From assembly GCF_044466355.1 (NCBI RefSeq), contig NZ_JBITMQ010000003.1, positions 496,001 through 560,000 of the forward strand: a stretch of 64,000 nucleotides of DNA. The letters run 5' to 3'. Positions within the stretch are counted from its first letter, which is position 1. Each line of letters begins with the position of its first letter. This document shows, in pieces, positions 25,870 to 35,248 of the stretch. The position numbers were made by a program, and so were the translations under genes. Source of the stretch: Actinophytocola sp044466355. GTDB lineage: Bacteria > Actinomycetota > Actinomycetes > Mycobacteriales > Pseudonocardiaceae. Under the pieces are notes generated by a model. It was given only the letters and a program-made list of their open reading frames with translations, had not been told where the DNA came from and made no database searches.

Positions 25870-28029
25870 ATGACTGAGACCATTCGCTGGGAGAAGGACG
25901 CCGACGGCATCGTCGTCCTCACGTTGGACGACCCGAACCAGTCGGCCAACACGATGAACCGCGACTACGCGGCGTCCATGCACGCCACGGTCGAGCGCCT
26001 GCACGCCGAGGCCGGCGACATCACCGGTGTGGTGATCACCTCGGCCAAGAAGACCTTCTTCGCGGGCGGCGACCTCAAGGACATGATCGAGGCCAAGGCC
26101 GACCAGGCCAAGGAGGGCTTCGAGTTCATCGAGGGCATCAAGGCCGACCTGCGCCGCCTGGAGACGCTGGGCAAGCCGGTCGTGGCGGCCATCAACGGCG
26201 CCGCGCTGGGCGGTGGCCTGGAGATCGCGCTCGCGACCCACCACCGGATCGCCGCGGACGTCAAGGGTTCGAAGATCGGTCTGCCGGAGGTCACGCTCGG
26301 CCTCCTGCCGGGTGGCGGCGGTGTCACCCGCACCGTGCGGCTGCTGGGCATCCAGAACGCGCTGCTGTCGGTGCTGCTGCAGGGCCAGCAGTACGCCCCG
26401 GCCAAGGCCAAGGACGTCGGCCTGGTGAACGAGGTCGTCGGCTCGATCGACGAGCTGCTGCCCAAGGCCAAGGAGTGGATCAAGGCCAACCCCGAGGCCG
26501 CGCAGCCGTGGGACGTCAAGGGCTTCAAGATCCCCGGCGGCACCCCGTCGCACCCGGCGTTCGCGGCGAACCTGCCCGCGTTCCCGGCCAACCTGCGCAA
26601 GCAGCTCAAGGGCGCCAACATGCCGGCGCCGCGCGCGATCCTGTCCGCCGCGATCGAGGGCGCGCAGGTCGACATCGACACCGCGCTGACCATCGAGTCC
26701 CGGTACCTGCTGTCGCTGCTGTCCGGCCAGGTCGCGAAGAACATGATCAAGGCGTTCTTCTTCGACCTGCAGCACATCAACTCCGGCGGCTCCCGCCCCG
26801 ACGGCTACGAGAAGTACACGGCACGCAAGGTCGCCGTGCTCGGCGCGGGCATGATGGGCGCGGGCATCGCGTACGTCTGCGCCCGCGGCGGCATGGAGGT
26901 CGTGCTCAAGGACGTCTCGCAGGAGGCGGCCGAGAAGGGCAAGGACTACTCGGTCAAGCTCTTTGACAAGGCCGTCTCGCGCGGCAAGGTCACCCGTGAG
27001 AAGGCGGACGAGACGCTGGCGCGGATCACGCCGACCGCCAACGTCGAGGACCTGGCCGGTGCGGACCTCGTCATCGAGGCCGTGTTCGAGAGCACCGAGC
27101 TGAAGCACAAGGTGTTCGCCGAGATCGAGAACGTCGTCGCGCCGGACGCCGTGCTGGGCTCCAACACCTCCACGCTGCCGATCACCGGTCTCGCCGAGGG
27201 CGTGAAGCGGCAGGAGGACTTCATCGGCCTGCACTTCTTCTCGCCGGTCGACAAGATGCCGCTGCTGGAGATCATCGTCGGGGAGAAGACCTCCGACGCG
27301 ACGCTCGCCAAGGCGTTCGACGTGGCGCAGCAGATCCGCAAGACCCCGATCGTGGTCAACGACTCGCGCGGCTTCTTCACCTCGCGCGTGATCGGCACGT
27401 TCATCAACGAGGCGGTCGCGATGGTCGCCGAGGGCGTGCACCCGGCGTCGGTCGAGCAGGCGGGTTCGCAGGCCGGCTACCCGGCGCCGCCGCTGCAGCT
27501 GCTGGACGAGCTGACGCTGACGCTGCCGCTGAAGATCCGCCGCGAGACCCAGGCGGCGGTCGAGGCCGCCGGTGGCACCTGGAACTCGCACGCCTCCGAG
27601 CCGATCATGGACCGGATGGTGGAGGAGTTCGACCGCAAGGGCCGCTCGTCCGGCGCGGGCTTCTACGAGTACGCGGACGGCAAGCGCACCGGGCTGTGGA
27701 AGGGCCTCTACGAGAACTTCACCAAGGAGGGGCACCAGATCCCGTTCGAGGACATGAAGGAGCGCATGCTCTTCGCGGAGGCCCTCGAGACGGTCAAGTG
27801 CTTCGACGAGGGCGTGCTGCGGTCGGTGCCGGACGCCAACATCGGCTCGATCATGGGCATCGGCTTCCCGCCGTGGACCGGTGGTGTCATCCAGTACATC
27901 AACGGCTACGAGGGTGGCGTCGCCGGCTTCGTCGCGCGGGCCCGTGAGCTCGCCGAGCGCTACGGCGACCACTTCCTCCCGCCAGCCTCGCTGGTCGAGA
28001 AGGCCGAGAAGGGCGAGAAGTTCGAGTAA
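25870..28029 (+). CDS. 3-hydroxyacyl-CoA dehydrogenase / enoyl-CoA hydratase (FadB-like)
   Basis: 719 residues. Residues about 1-190 are a crotonase-fold enoyl-CoA hydratase (INGAALGGGLEIALA, GLPEVTLGLLPGGGG). Residues about 318-500 are the NAD-binding domain (GAGMMGAG beginning at 325), with the HFFSPVDKMPLLEI segment, and two C-terminal 3HCDH domains follow. It hydrates enoyl-CoA and oxidises the 3-hydroxyacyl-CoA, feeding the thiolase encoded upstream. ATG 25870. A strong hairpin terminator follows. Confidence 0.93.
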   Translation: MTETIRWEKDADGIVVLTLDDPNQSANTMNRDYAASMHATVERLHAEAGDITGVVITSAKKTFFAGGDLKDMIEAKADQAKEGFEFIEGIKADLRRLETLGKPVVAAINGAALGGGLEIALATHHRIAADVKGSKIGLPEVTLGLLPGGGGVTRTVRLLGIQNALLSVLLQGQQYAPAKAKDVGLVNEVVGSIDELLPKAKEWIKANPEAAQPWDVKGFKIPGGTPSHPAFAANLPAFPANLRKQLKGANMPAPRAILSAAIEGAQVDIDTALTIESRYLLSLLSGQVAKNMIKAFFFDLQHINSGGSRPDGYEKYTARKVAVLGAGMMGAGIAYVCARGGMEVVLKDVSQEAAEKGKDYSVKLFDKAVSRGKVTREKADETLARITPTANVEDLAGADLVIEAVFESTELKHKVFAEIENVVAPDAVLGSNTSTLPITGLAEGVKRQEDFIGLHFFSPVDKMPLLEIIVGEKTSDATLAKAFDVAQQIRKTPIVVNDSRGFFTSRVIGTFINEAVAMVAEGVHPASVEQAGSQAGYPAPPLQLLDELTLTLPLKIRRETQAAVEAAGGTWNSHASEPIMDRMVEEFDRKGRSSGAGFYEYADGKRTGLWKGLYENFTKEGHQIPFEDMKERMLFAEALETVKCFDEGVLRSVPDANIGSIMGIGFPPWTGGVIQYINGYEGGVAGFVARARELAERYGDHFLPPASLVEKAEKGEKFE

Positions 28030-28041
28030 TCCGTTGTATCT

Positions 28042-28079
28042 CCGGTGCCGCCGCGCCCTCGTGGGTGCGGCGGCACCGG
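28042..28079. terminator. Strong hairpin terminator after the FadB-like gene
   Basis: CCGGTGCCGCCGC (28042-28054) pairs perfectly with GCGGCGGCACCGG (28067-28079), a 13-base stem with a 12-base loop, 12 bases after the stop. There is no long T run, as is usual in actinomycetes. Confidence 0.8.
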
Positions 28080-28205
28080 TGTTTGTGAGCGAGGTCTATC
28101 CCGTTCTGCCCTTTCGGGGTGTATCCCCGTGTGCCGCTCACGGCGGTGTGGGGCCGCGACGACTCACCGGTCGTTGTTGCAACCCACAACAAGGGGATTC
28201 AAGGG

Positions 28206-29432
28206 ATGAACAAGTTCGTTCGCGTCATCGTCACCGCGGCGGCGGTCGCCACCGCCGCCGTGGCGGTGCAGTCGGCGGCGGCCGCCGCACCGGGCCGGTC
28301 CGCCGTGGCCGACGAGGTGCTCGCCGCCATGCAGCGGGACCTCGGCCTCACCGCGGCACAGGCCACGACCCTGCGGGCGCAGCAGGACCGCGCCGTCGAC
28401 CTCGACGCCTCGCTGCGGAGCAGGCTCGGCGCCGACTTCGGCGGCTCGTGGTTCGACGCGGCCACCGGCAGGCTGACCGTCGCCGTCACCGACGAGGCAC
28501 GCGTGGCGCAGGTGCGGAAGGCGGGCGCCGACGCGAAGGTCGTGCGGCACAGCGCCGCGGAGCTGGACGCCATCCGCGCCGAGCTGGACTCGTTGTCCGG
28601 CAAGGCATCCGGGACGTCCCGCGGGAAGCCGGGGGCGTCGTCGCTGCACGGCCTCGCGAGCTGGCGCGTCGACCCGAAGACCAACAGCGTCGTCGTCACC
28701 ACCGTCAAGGGGCAGCAGGCCACGCTGTCGTCGCTCGCGAAGTTCGGTGACGCGGTGCGGTTCGAGCAGGTCGACCGCGCACCGGTGCCGACCGCGAACT
28801 GGCTCGACGGCGGCGACGCCATCAACGGGGGCAGCTGCTCGGCGGGCTTCAACCTGCGCAACCACTCGACCGGCCAGGGCTACCTGCTGACCGCGGGCCA
28901 CTGCGTGTCCACCGGCTCCACGGTCACCGGCCAGGACGGCACCTTCCTCGGCACCACCGTGTCGAGCTGGTTCCCGAGCTACGACGACGCCCTGATCCGC
29001 AACGACAACCCGTCGTACTGGATCCAGGGCCGGTGGGTCGACACGAACCCGTCCAACGGCGGGATCGTCACGGTCAGCGGCTACAGCGACTCGCCGGTCG
29101 GTACGTACATGTGCAAGTCCGGCATCACGACGAAGTGGACCTGCGGCTACATCACCGGCAAGGACGAGACGGTGAACTACAGCCAGGGCGCCGTGTACGG
29201 CATGACCCGCCACTCGGCGTGCGTCGAGCCGGGTGACTCCGGTGGCGCCAACGTGGCGGCGCTGTCGACCTGGACGCCCGAGGGCGTGACGTCCGGTGCG
29301 CAGCTGCACTGGGACGGCAGCCGGTACCGGTGCGCGTCGGCCGTCGGTGCGGGGGAGAGCGTGTCGTGGTACTTCCCGATCGCCGACAGCCTCGCGTTCT
29401 ACGGATCCGCGTACGGCGTGTCGATGTGGTGA
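28206..29432 (+). CDS. Secreted streptogrisin/alpha-lytic-type serine protease (S1 family) with propeptide
   Basis: 408-residue preproenzyme. An N-terminal signal peptide (basic MNKFVR, hydrophobic stretch to AAAAAP near residue 28) is followed by an alpha-lytic-type propeptide (to about residue 198). The mature chymotrypsin-fold domain has His232 in LTAGHC, Asp260 in SYDDALI and Ser345 in EPGDSGG. It would be secreted and self-activated. ATG 28206 was chosen because it puts the signal peptide at the N-terminus and follows AAGGGG. It is monocistronic, between two clear hairpins. Confidence 0.92.
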   Translation: MNKFVRVIVTAAAVATAAVAVQSAAAAAPGRSAVADEVLAAMQRDLGLTAAQATTLRAQQDRAVDLDASLRSRLGADFGGSWFDAATGRLTVAVTDEARVAQVRKAGADAKVVRHSAAELDAIRAELDSLSGKASGTSRGKPGASSLHGLASWRVDPKTNSVVVTTVKGQQATLSSLAKFGDAVRFEQVDRAPVPTANWLDGGDAINGGSCSAGFNLRNHSTGQGYLLTAGHCVSTGSTVTGQDGTFLGTTVSSWFPSYDDALIRNDNPSYWIQGRWVDTNPSNGGIVTVSGYSDSPVGTYMCKSGITTKWTCGYITGKDETVNYSQGAVYGMTRHSACVEPGDSGGANVAALSTWTPEGVTSGAQLHWDGSRYRCASAVGAGESVSWYFPIADSLAFYGSAYGVSMW

Positions 29433-29448
29433 TCTTTCCGTGGTAGGC

Positions 29449-29483
29449 CACGGTCCCGGCAGCATGGGCTGACCGGGACCGTG
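29449..29483. terminator. Hairpin terminator between protease and hexosaminidase genes
   Basis: CACGGTCCCGG (29449-29459) pairs perfectly with CCGGGACCGTG (29473-29483), an 11-base stem. It sits between convergent genes and can serve both. Confidence 0.8.
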
Positions 29484-29516
29484 TGCGTTGTGCCGCTCGA
29501 CGCCCCCGTGGCTTGC

Positions 29517-30938
29517 TCAGCGCGGACGTCCTGGCGCGCCCGGCCGCGTCTGCCAGGGGTGCGGGCCCGCCAGCGGGCGGTACTCCACACCCAGCGCGTC
29601 CAGTCGCGGCAGGTGGTGCCTGGTCAGCCGCTGCTCGAACTCCGCGTACGAACCGCCCGGTCCGCTCCACACCACCTCCGCGAACGCCGCCAGCCGCGGA
29701 AACGCCGCGTAGTCCACGCGCCGCGGCGAGTCCAGGTGCTCGGACCACACCTGCGCCTGCGCTCCCAACGCCGACGGCAACGGCTCGTACGCGTACACGT
29801 TCGCCAGCGTTCGCAGATACCCCACCGGGATCGGCTCGTCCGGGTGGTCCGACTGGCGGTGATCGAGGTACACGTGCTCCTCCGGGCACAGCACCACGTC
29901 ATGGCCCCCAGTGTCGACCCCGGTGTGCCACGCGCCGATCACCGTGTCCTCCGGCAGCAGCGGCGACAGCGCCTCGTCCCACGCCAGTGCCCTGCGGCCC
30001 AGCGTCGCGAGGTGGGTGGCCATCTCCCCGACGAACCACCCGTTCAGCTCGTCCACACTGGACAGACCGAGCGCCTCCGCGCGCGCCACGGAGGCCGGGT
30101 CCGCCGTCCACTGCGTCGTCGGGACCTCGTCGCCGCCCACGCAGATCACCTCCGACGGGAAGATGTCCGCCACGTGGGTCAGCACGCGGCGGTAGAAGTC
30201 CACGACCTCGTCCGTCATCGCCAGCACGTTGTCGTTGACGCCCCAGCGCGTCAGGACCGCCAGGGGCCGACCGGTGACCCCCAGCCACGGGTACGCGGCG
30301 ATCGCGGCCTGGCTGTGGCCAGGCACGTCGATCTCCGGCACCACCGTGATGTGCCGCTCCGCCGCGTACGCCACGATCTCCCGCAGGTCGTCCACCGTGT
30401 AGAACCCGCCGTGCGGGCGGCCGTCGTGGCCGGGGGTGCCGTCCGGCGGACGGCCGACCCAGGAACCGGCTCGCCACGCGCCGACCTCCGTCAGGCGCGG
30501 GAACTCCGGGACCTCGACCCGCCAGCCCTGGTCGTCGGTCAGGTGCAGGTGCAGCACGTTCAACCGGTGCGCCGCCATCAGGTCCAGGAACCGCAGCACG
30601 CCGTACTTCGGCATGAAGTGCCGCGCCACGTCCAGCAGGCAGCCGCGCCAGCCGAACCTTGGCCAGTCCTCCACCACGCCGCACGGCAGCGGGTCGCCCG
30701 GCAGGTCGACCGCCCGGAACGCCGCCGGGCCACGCAGCTGCTTCAACGCCTGCAGGCCGTAGAACTCGCCGGCCGCGTCCGGGGCCTCGATCCGCACCGC
30801 CGAGTCGACGGTCAGCCGGAAACCCGACGGTGGCAGGGACGCGTCGGGGACGAACACCGGATCGGGCGGGTCCGCCAGCGTCCCACCCGTCGGGGATACC
30901 CGCACCGGGCGCGGCAGCAGTTCTTCGAACACGGTCAC
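29517..30938 (-). CDS. Beta-N-acetylhexosaminidase, GH20, cytoplasmic
   Basis: 473-residue GH20 enzyme. It has the small N-terminal GH20b-like domain and the TIM barrel with the catalytic pair Asp270-Glu271 in CVGGDEVPTT, where the glutamate is the acid/base and the aspartate orients the substrate acetamido group. HLHLTDDQGWR and PEIDVPGHSQAA are further GH20 marks. No signal peptide is present, so it acts on imported chito-oligosaccharides. The GTG at 30938 overlaps the end of the permease gene by four bases. It is the last gene of an ABC-importer operon. Confidence 0.92.
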   Translation of the reverse strand: MTVFEELLPRPVRVSPTGGTLADPPDPVFVPDASLPPSGFRLTVDSAVRIEAPDAAGEFYGLQALKQLRGPAAFRAVDLPGDPLPCGVVEDWPRFGWRGCLLDVARHFMPKYGVLRFLDLMAAHRLNVLHLHLTDDQGWRVEVPEFPRLTEVGAWRAGSWVGRPPDGTPGHDGRPHGGFYTVDDLREIVAYAAERHITVVPEIDVPGHSQAAIAAYPWLGVTGRPLAVLTRWGVNDNVLAMTDEVVDFYRRVLTHVADIFPSEVICVGGDEVPTTQWTADPASVARAEALGLSSVDELNGWFVGEMATHLATLGRRALAWDEALSPLLPEDTVIGAWHTGVDTGGHDVVLCPEEHVYLDHRQSDHPDEPIPVGYLRTLANVYAYEPLPSALGAQAQVWSEHLDSPRRVDYAAFPRLAAFAEVVWSGPGGSYAEFEQRLTRHHLPRLDALGVEYRPLAGPHPWQTRPGAPGRPR

Positions 30939-31768
30939 CCCTTCACCGCCCCGGCCATGCCGGACACCAGATGTCGTTGCACTGTCAGGAAGAACGCCAG
31001 CACCGGCAGCGTCATCAACGTGGAACCCGCCATGATCGCACCCCAGTCCTGTTCCTCCGGCTTGAAGAACACCAGCAGTCCCAGGGGGAGCGTCCGGTTG
31101 TCCGTGCCGGAGATCAGGAACGTCTTCGCGAACAGGAAGTCGTTCCACGCGTGGATGAACGACACCACGCTCGCCGCCACCAGACCGGGCGCCACCAGCG
31201 GGAACAGCACCTGCCACGTGAAGCGGAACCGGGACGCGCCGTCGAGTGCCGCAGCCTCAGCCAGGTCGTCGGGCACGGTCGCCACGAACCCGCGCAGCAG
31301 CCAGATCGCGAACGGCAGGCTGAACGCCAGGTGCACCACCACGAGCGACCCGAGCTGGTTCAACCCGATCGCGGGCACCACGTCACCGAACGAGCGCATC
31401 AGGAAGAACAGCGGGATGGTCAGGGCCTCCACCGGCACCATCTGCGCCACCAGCAACATCACCACGAGCACGGTGCGGCCGCGGAACCGGAACCTGGTCA
31501 GCGCCACCGCCGACAGGAACGACGCCACCAGCGACAGTGCGACCACCAGCACCGCGACCACGAGGCTGTTCACGAAGTACAGCCCGAAGTTCTCCACGTC
31601 GAGCACGCGCCGGAAACTGTCCACAGTGGGCGCCGCGGTCCATGGACGCGTCGACCGCAGCTCACCCGCGGGTTTGAGCGCTGAGAGCACCATCCAGTAC
31701 AACGGGAACGCGACGACCACGGCGACCACCACGCACACCACATCGACGACGAGCTGCCCGCGCCTCAC
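30935..31768 (-). CDS. Carbohydrate ABC transporter permease (MalG/NagG type)
   Basis: 277 residues with six predicted membrane helices and the CUT1 EAA loop EAAALDGASRFRF, which contacts the ATPase. Starts with GTG at 31768 overlapping the preceding permease gene by four bases. Together with the MalF-type permease and the lipoprotein upstream it forms a CUT1 importer. The ATPase is not encoded here; CUT1 systems in actinomycetes normally share MsiK. Confidence 0.92.
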   Translation of the reverse strand: MRRGQLVVDVVCVVVAVVVAFPLYWMVLSALKPAGELRSTRPWTAAPTVDSFRRVLDVENFGLYFVNSLVVAVLVVALSLVASFLSAVALTRFRFRGRTVLVVMLLVAQMVPVEALTIPLFFLMRSFGDVVPAIGLNQLGSLVVVHLAFSLPFAIWLLRGFVATVPDDLAEAAALDGASRFRFTWQVLFPLVAPGLVAASVVSFIHAWNDFLFAKTFLISGTDNRTLPLGLLVFFKPEEQDWGAIMAGSTLMTLPVLAFFLTVQRHLVSGMAGAVKG

Positions 31769-32664
31769 CGCACACCCCGTTGTGCCCGCACGTACAGGCC
31801 GGTGATCGCCAGCAACAGGACGGTCATGACGACGCCGATCGCCGCGCCGAGACCGTACTGCTCACCGGCGAACGCCTTCTGGTACGCGAACACGTTGAGC
31901 ACCAGGTTCTGCCCGGCCACGCCACCGCCGTTCGTCATCACGTAGATCTGCGTGAACACCTTGAAGTCCCAGATGATCGACTGGATGGTCGCGATCACCA
32001 GCAGTGGCCGCAGGATCGGCAGGATCACCGACGTCGCCGTGCGGCGGACCGACGCGCCGTCGAGCGCCGCCGCCTCCAGCACCTCGCCCGGGATGGCCCT
32101 GATGCCCGCGTACATGGTCACGAGCACGAACGGGAACGAGCACCAGATGATCTCCGCGGCGACGAGCCCGAACGCCGAGAACCGCTCGAACGTCCAGGAA
32201 TGGCCGCGCATCCCGTCGAACCCGAGCCCCGCGAGGACCTCGTTGACCAACCCGAAGTCCTGGTCGAACAGGAACAGCCACACGTACGAGCCCGCCATGG
32301 TCGGCGTCGCCCACGCACCCAGCGCGGCGACGAACAGCAGCGTCCTCGGTACCGCACGGGCCCGGCTCGCGAGCACGGCCAGCGCGGTGCCGACGAACAG
32401 CGTGCCGGCCACGCAGAACGCGGCGAACCCGATCGTCGTGACCAGCACGTCCCAGAACCGTGGATCGGACAGGAGCGTCGTGTAGTTCTCCAGGCCGAGG
32501 AACCGCAGGGGTGCCGCGCCGCTGGCCTGCGGCTGCCCGTAGTCGTACAGCGAGATGACGACCAGCTGGTAGATCGGGTACGCCATCAGCGCCAGCAGCA
32601 CGACCGCGGCGGGCAGCAGGTACAGGAGCGCGGCGCGCCCGTCCCGCCGGTGCGTGAACGCCAT
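31765..32664 (-). CDS. Carbohydrate ABC transporter permease (MalF/NagF type)
   Basis: 299 residues, six membrane helices, EAA loop EAAALDGASVRRTATS. The start MAFTHRRDG at 32664 overlaps the stop of the binding protein gene (ATGA). It is the first permease of the importer. Confidence 0.92.
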   Translation of the reverse strand: MAFTHRRDGRAALLYLLPAAVVLLALMAYPIYQLVVISLYDYGQPQASGAAPLRFLGLENYTTLLSDPRFWDVLVTTIGFAAFCVAGTLFVGTALAVLASRARAVPRTLLFVAALGAWATPTMAGSYVWLFLFDQDFGLVNEVLAGLGFDGMRGHSWTFERFSAFGLVAAEIIWCSFPFVLVTMYAGIRAIPGEVLEAAALDGASVRRTATSVILPILRPLLVIATIQSIIWDFKVFTQIYVMTNGGGVAGQNLVLNVFAYQKAFAGEQYGLGAAIGVVMTVLLLAITGLYVRAQRGVR

Positions 32665-33947
32665 CAGCTGCCGAAGGCTGCGTTCATCTCGGCGGCCGCG
32701 GCTCTGGTCGCGGTGTGCACGTCCGCCCGCCCGGTGGCGACCTGCTGGACCATGGTGGGCAGCACACTGGCCGCGTCGATCTTCGTCCACGCCGGGGTCG
32801 ACGGAACGAAACGGGTCCCGCTCTGGACGGTCTCGATGAACGGCGCGAGGAACTGGTCGTCGGCCGCGACGCGGTCCTGCACGTCGGTGAACGTGGGCAT
32901 GTTGCCCATCGCGCCGTACATCTTCTCCTGGTACTCCTTGCCGCCGAGGAGCCGCGTGAACTCCAGCGCGAGCGCACGCTTGGTGCTGGAGCGGAACACG
33001 CCGAGCAGGTTGCCACCCGCGAACGCGGGTGCGATCGAGCCGGGTTCCTCGCCGGGCAACGGAACCACCGCGTACTTGCCCTTGACCGCGCCGGCGTCGA
33101 CCGCGGCACGGTTGAAGTCGCCGCCGATCGTCATCGCGGCCTTGCCGCCGGCGAACGCGGCGACGGACTGGCTGCCGGTCAGCTGCGCGCACGCCGAGGG
33201 CGGGCAGATGTCGTCGCTGAGCAGCTCGGCGTACTGGGCCAGGCCATCCTTGGCCGCGGGGGAGTCGATGGCGGACTTCCATGCGTCACCCACCTGTTCG
33301 GCCACGTCGCCGCCGTTGGCCCAGATGTAGGGCAGGAGCGCGAACTGGTACTTGCCGCCGACCGCGATGCCGTACAGGCCGGGCTTGGCCCTGCGTATCG
33401 CGCGGGCGGTCTCGGTCAGCTCGGCGAGGGTGGTCGGCGGCGTCAGGTTCAGCTCGGTGAAGACGTCCGTGCGGTAGTAGAGCGCACGGGTGCCGGTGAA
33501 CCAGGGGATGCCGTAGGTCTTGCCGTCCACCTTGGCGGTGTCGAGGACCTCGGGCACCAGGTCCTTGCTCTCGGGCCATTTCCCGAGGTCGGCGGTCAGG
33601 TCCGCGAACCCGTTGGACGCGGTGTACCCGGCGAGGTCGGTGTTGCCGAACTCGGCGACGTCGGGCGCGCTGGCCTTGTCGTTGAAGGCGCCGTTGAAGC
33701 GGGTGGCGCGGCCGTCGACCGGCAGGTACTCGACGTTGACGGTGACGCCCTCGTGCGCCGCCTCGAACTCGGCCTTGGCCTCGTCGACGACCTTTTCCTT
33801 GGCCGCGTTGGACGCTTCCTGGAACAGCCAGACCCGGAGCTCGCCGGTGGTCTCCTGCGTGCCGGCGCCGTCGGATGCCTGCGGTGGCGCGCACCCGATG
33901 GCGAGCGCACCGAGAGCGGCGATGACCAGCGTCCGTCGGAACATCAT
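32664..33947 (-). CDS. Extracellular sugar-binding lipoprotein (ABC importer)
   Basis: 427-residue family 1 solute-binding protein. The lipobox LAIGC puts the lipidated cysteine at residue 19 after a short signal peptide. The DVAEFGNTDLAGYTASNGFADL and IPWFTGTRALYYRTDVF regions are typical of CUT1 binding proteins for oligosaccharides. Start 33947 follows GGGGG; 33944 is an alternative. An IclR-type palindrome (33960-33974) lies 12 bases upstream of the start, so its binding would block expression of the whole importer-hexosaminidase operon. Confidence 0.9.
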   Translation of the reverse strand: MMFRRTLVIAALGALAIGCAPPQASDGAGTQETTGELRVWLFQEASNAAKEKVVDEAKAEFEAAHEGVTVNVEYLPVDGRATRFNGAFNDKASAPDVAEFGNTDLAGYTASNGFADLTADLGKWPESKDLVPEVLDTAKVDGKTYGIPWFTGTRALYYRTDVFTELNLTPPTTLAELTETARAIRRAKPGLYGIAVGGKYQFALLPYIWANGGDVAEQVGDAWKSAIDSPAAKDGLAQYAELLSDDICPPSACAQLTGSQSVAAFAGGKAAMTIGGDFNRAAVDAGAVKGKYAVVPLPGEEPGSIAPAFAGGNLLGVFRSSTKRALALEFTRLLGGKEYQEKMYGAMGNMPTFTDVQDRVAADDQFLAPFIETVQSGTRFVPSTPAWTKIDAASVLPTMVQQVATGRADVHTATRAAAAEMNAAFGS

Positions 33948-33959
33948 GGTGGACCCCCG

Positions 33960-33974
33960 TTGCACTATGCGCAA
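33960..33974. promoter_or_regulatory. IclR-type operator TTGCACTATGCGCAA
   Basis: A TTGC-N7-GCAA palindrome 12 bases upstream of the binding-protein start codon. The same pattern occurs at 38154-38168 and, imperfectly, at 38175-38189, in the other control region of the island. An IclR gene is part of the island. Confidence 0.65.
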
Positions 33975-34041
33975 TGGACGTTCTGCTCTCTGCAACGGAT
34001 GCTAGAGAGAAGCCACCACCGGACACAAGGGTCTGGACCAA

Positions 34042-34440
34042 TCAGTGCGCAGCGACCAACACGGTCACGACCACGACGACACACGCGAGGAGGATCGCGG
34101 GCACCCACCACCCGGCGAGCAGCGCGCCGAGCACGACTACCCCGCCACTGCCGAGCACGAGCCCGGTGCCGTTGCTGCGCCCGTCGGGGGTGTCGGCCAC
34201 GGGCCGCGAGCCCGGCGTCGCCTCCCACGCGTCCCGCTCCTCCCCGATGAGCGGATGCGGCGACGGCAGGTCGGCGAACAACGCGCGAAGGTCGGCCCGC
34301 GTCTGCGCGCCCTGCACCAGGTCCTGGCGGCGGTCGTGTTCGGTCGTGGTCAGGTGCTCGGCCTCCCGGTGCTCGGCCAGCGCACGCAGCGCCACCTTCC
34401 GGTCGGCGCTGTCCACCCACAACTCGTCGTCGTCGTTCAT
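34042..34440 (-). CDS. DUF1707 domain membrane protein
   Basis: 132 residues. Residues 8-57 are a DUF1707/SHOCT-like domain (WVDSADRKVALRALAEHREA, then TTTEHDRRQDLV). The C-terminus (about 95-130) is one or two hydrophobic membrane segments. Family role unknown; common in actinobacteria. It is an independent gene inserted between two operons of the catabolic island, with no visible functional link to them. Confidence 0.75.
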   Translation of the reverse strand: MNDDDELWVDSADRKVALRALAEHREAEHLTTTEHDRRQDLVQGAQTRADLRALFADLPSPHPLIGEERDAWEATPGSRPVADTPDGRSNGTGLVLGSGGVVVLGALLAGWWVPAILLACVVVVVTVLVAAH

Positions 34441-34627
34441 GACCGCGCCGACGATACGCTGGTCTCGTGATGGGCGTGCCGGTACTGCCGTCTCCCCTGG
34501 TGGAGCTGGACGACGACCGGAGGAGGGCGTGTTCGCGTCCGGGGACGACCATCGTGGCGGTGCTGAGCTGAACGGCTCCCCGGCGTGGAGTGGTGCGGCC
34601 AGTCGACCAACCCCGACATTGGTCTCC

Positions 34628-35245
34628 TCATGCGATGGCCGAGAGGAATTCCTTCGCGCGCTGCCCGATCTCGCCGAGTTTGGACTCCGCCGCCAGCTTC
34701 GGTCCGACGACACCACTTCCCGCGGTCACCGCGATCGCGCCCGCGGCCAGGTAGTCCGCCGCGTTCTCCGCGTTCAGTCCACCGGTCGCGACCAGCTGCG
34801 TGTCCGGGTAAGGGCCGTGCAGGTCGGAGAAGTACGCCGGGCCCAGCCGGGCCGCCGGGAACACCTTCACCGCCGTGGCGCCGAGGTCGACCGCGGTCGC
34901 CACCTCGGTCGGGGTCATCGCGCCCAGCACGATCGGGATCCGTTGCCGCACCGCCTCTTCCGCCACCGCGGGCCGCAGGCCCGGGGTGAGCAGGAACGTG
35001 GCACCGGCGTTGATCGCGTCGCGGGCGTCCTGTTCGGACATCACGGTGCCCGCGCCCAGGACCAGACCGTCCACCCGCGACGCCTGCTCGATCAGACGCG
35101 GCGCGTCGGGTGTGGTCAGCGCGAACTCGACGATCGGCATCCCCGCCGCCACGAGCGTCCGCGCCAGCCCGACCGGGTCGGGGATCATCGGTGCGCGGAT
35201 GATGCACAACGCGCGCCGTGTGGCCAGTTCGGCGAGCAGGTCCAT
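34628..35245 (-). CDS. 2-dehydro-3-deoxy-6-phosphogluconate (KDPG/KHG) aldolase
   Basis: 205-residue class I aldolase of the Eda family. Lys127 in GATAVKVFPA forms the Schiff base and Glu40 in PIVEFALTT is the general acid/base. It splits KDPG to pyruvate and glyceraldehyde-3-phosphate. It starts 3 bases after the deacetylase stop in a three-gene minus-strand operon. With the KDG kinase in the facing operon it supplies the last two steps of the proposed oxidised amino-sugar route. Confidence 0.9.
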   Translation of the reverse strand: MDLLAELATRRALCIIRAPMIPDPVGLARTLVAAGMPIVEFALTTPDAPRLIEQASRVDGLVLGAGTVMSEQDARDAINAGATFLLTPGLRPAVAEEAVRQRIPIVLGAMTPTEVATAVDLGATAVKVFPAARLGPAYFSDLHGPYPDTQLVATGGLNAENAADYLAAGAIAVTAGSGVVGPKLAAESKLGEIGQRAKEFLSAIA

Positions 35246-35248
35246 GTC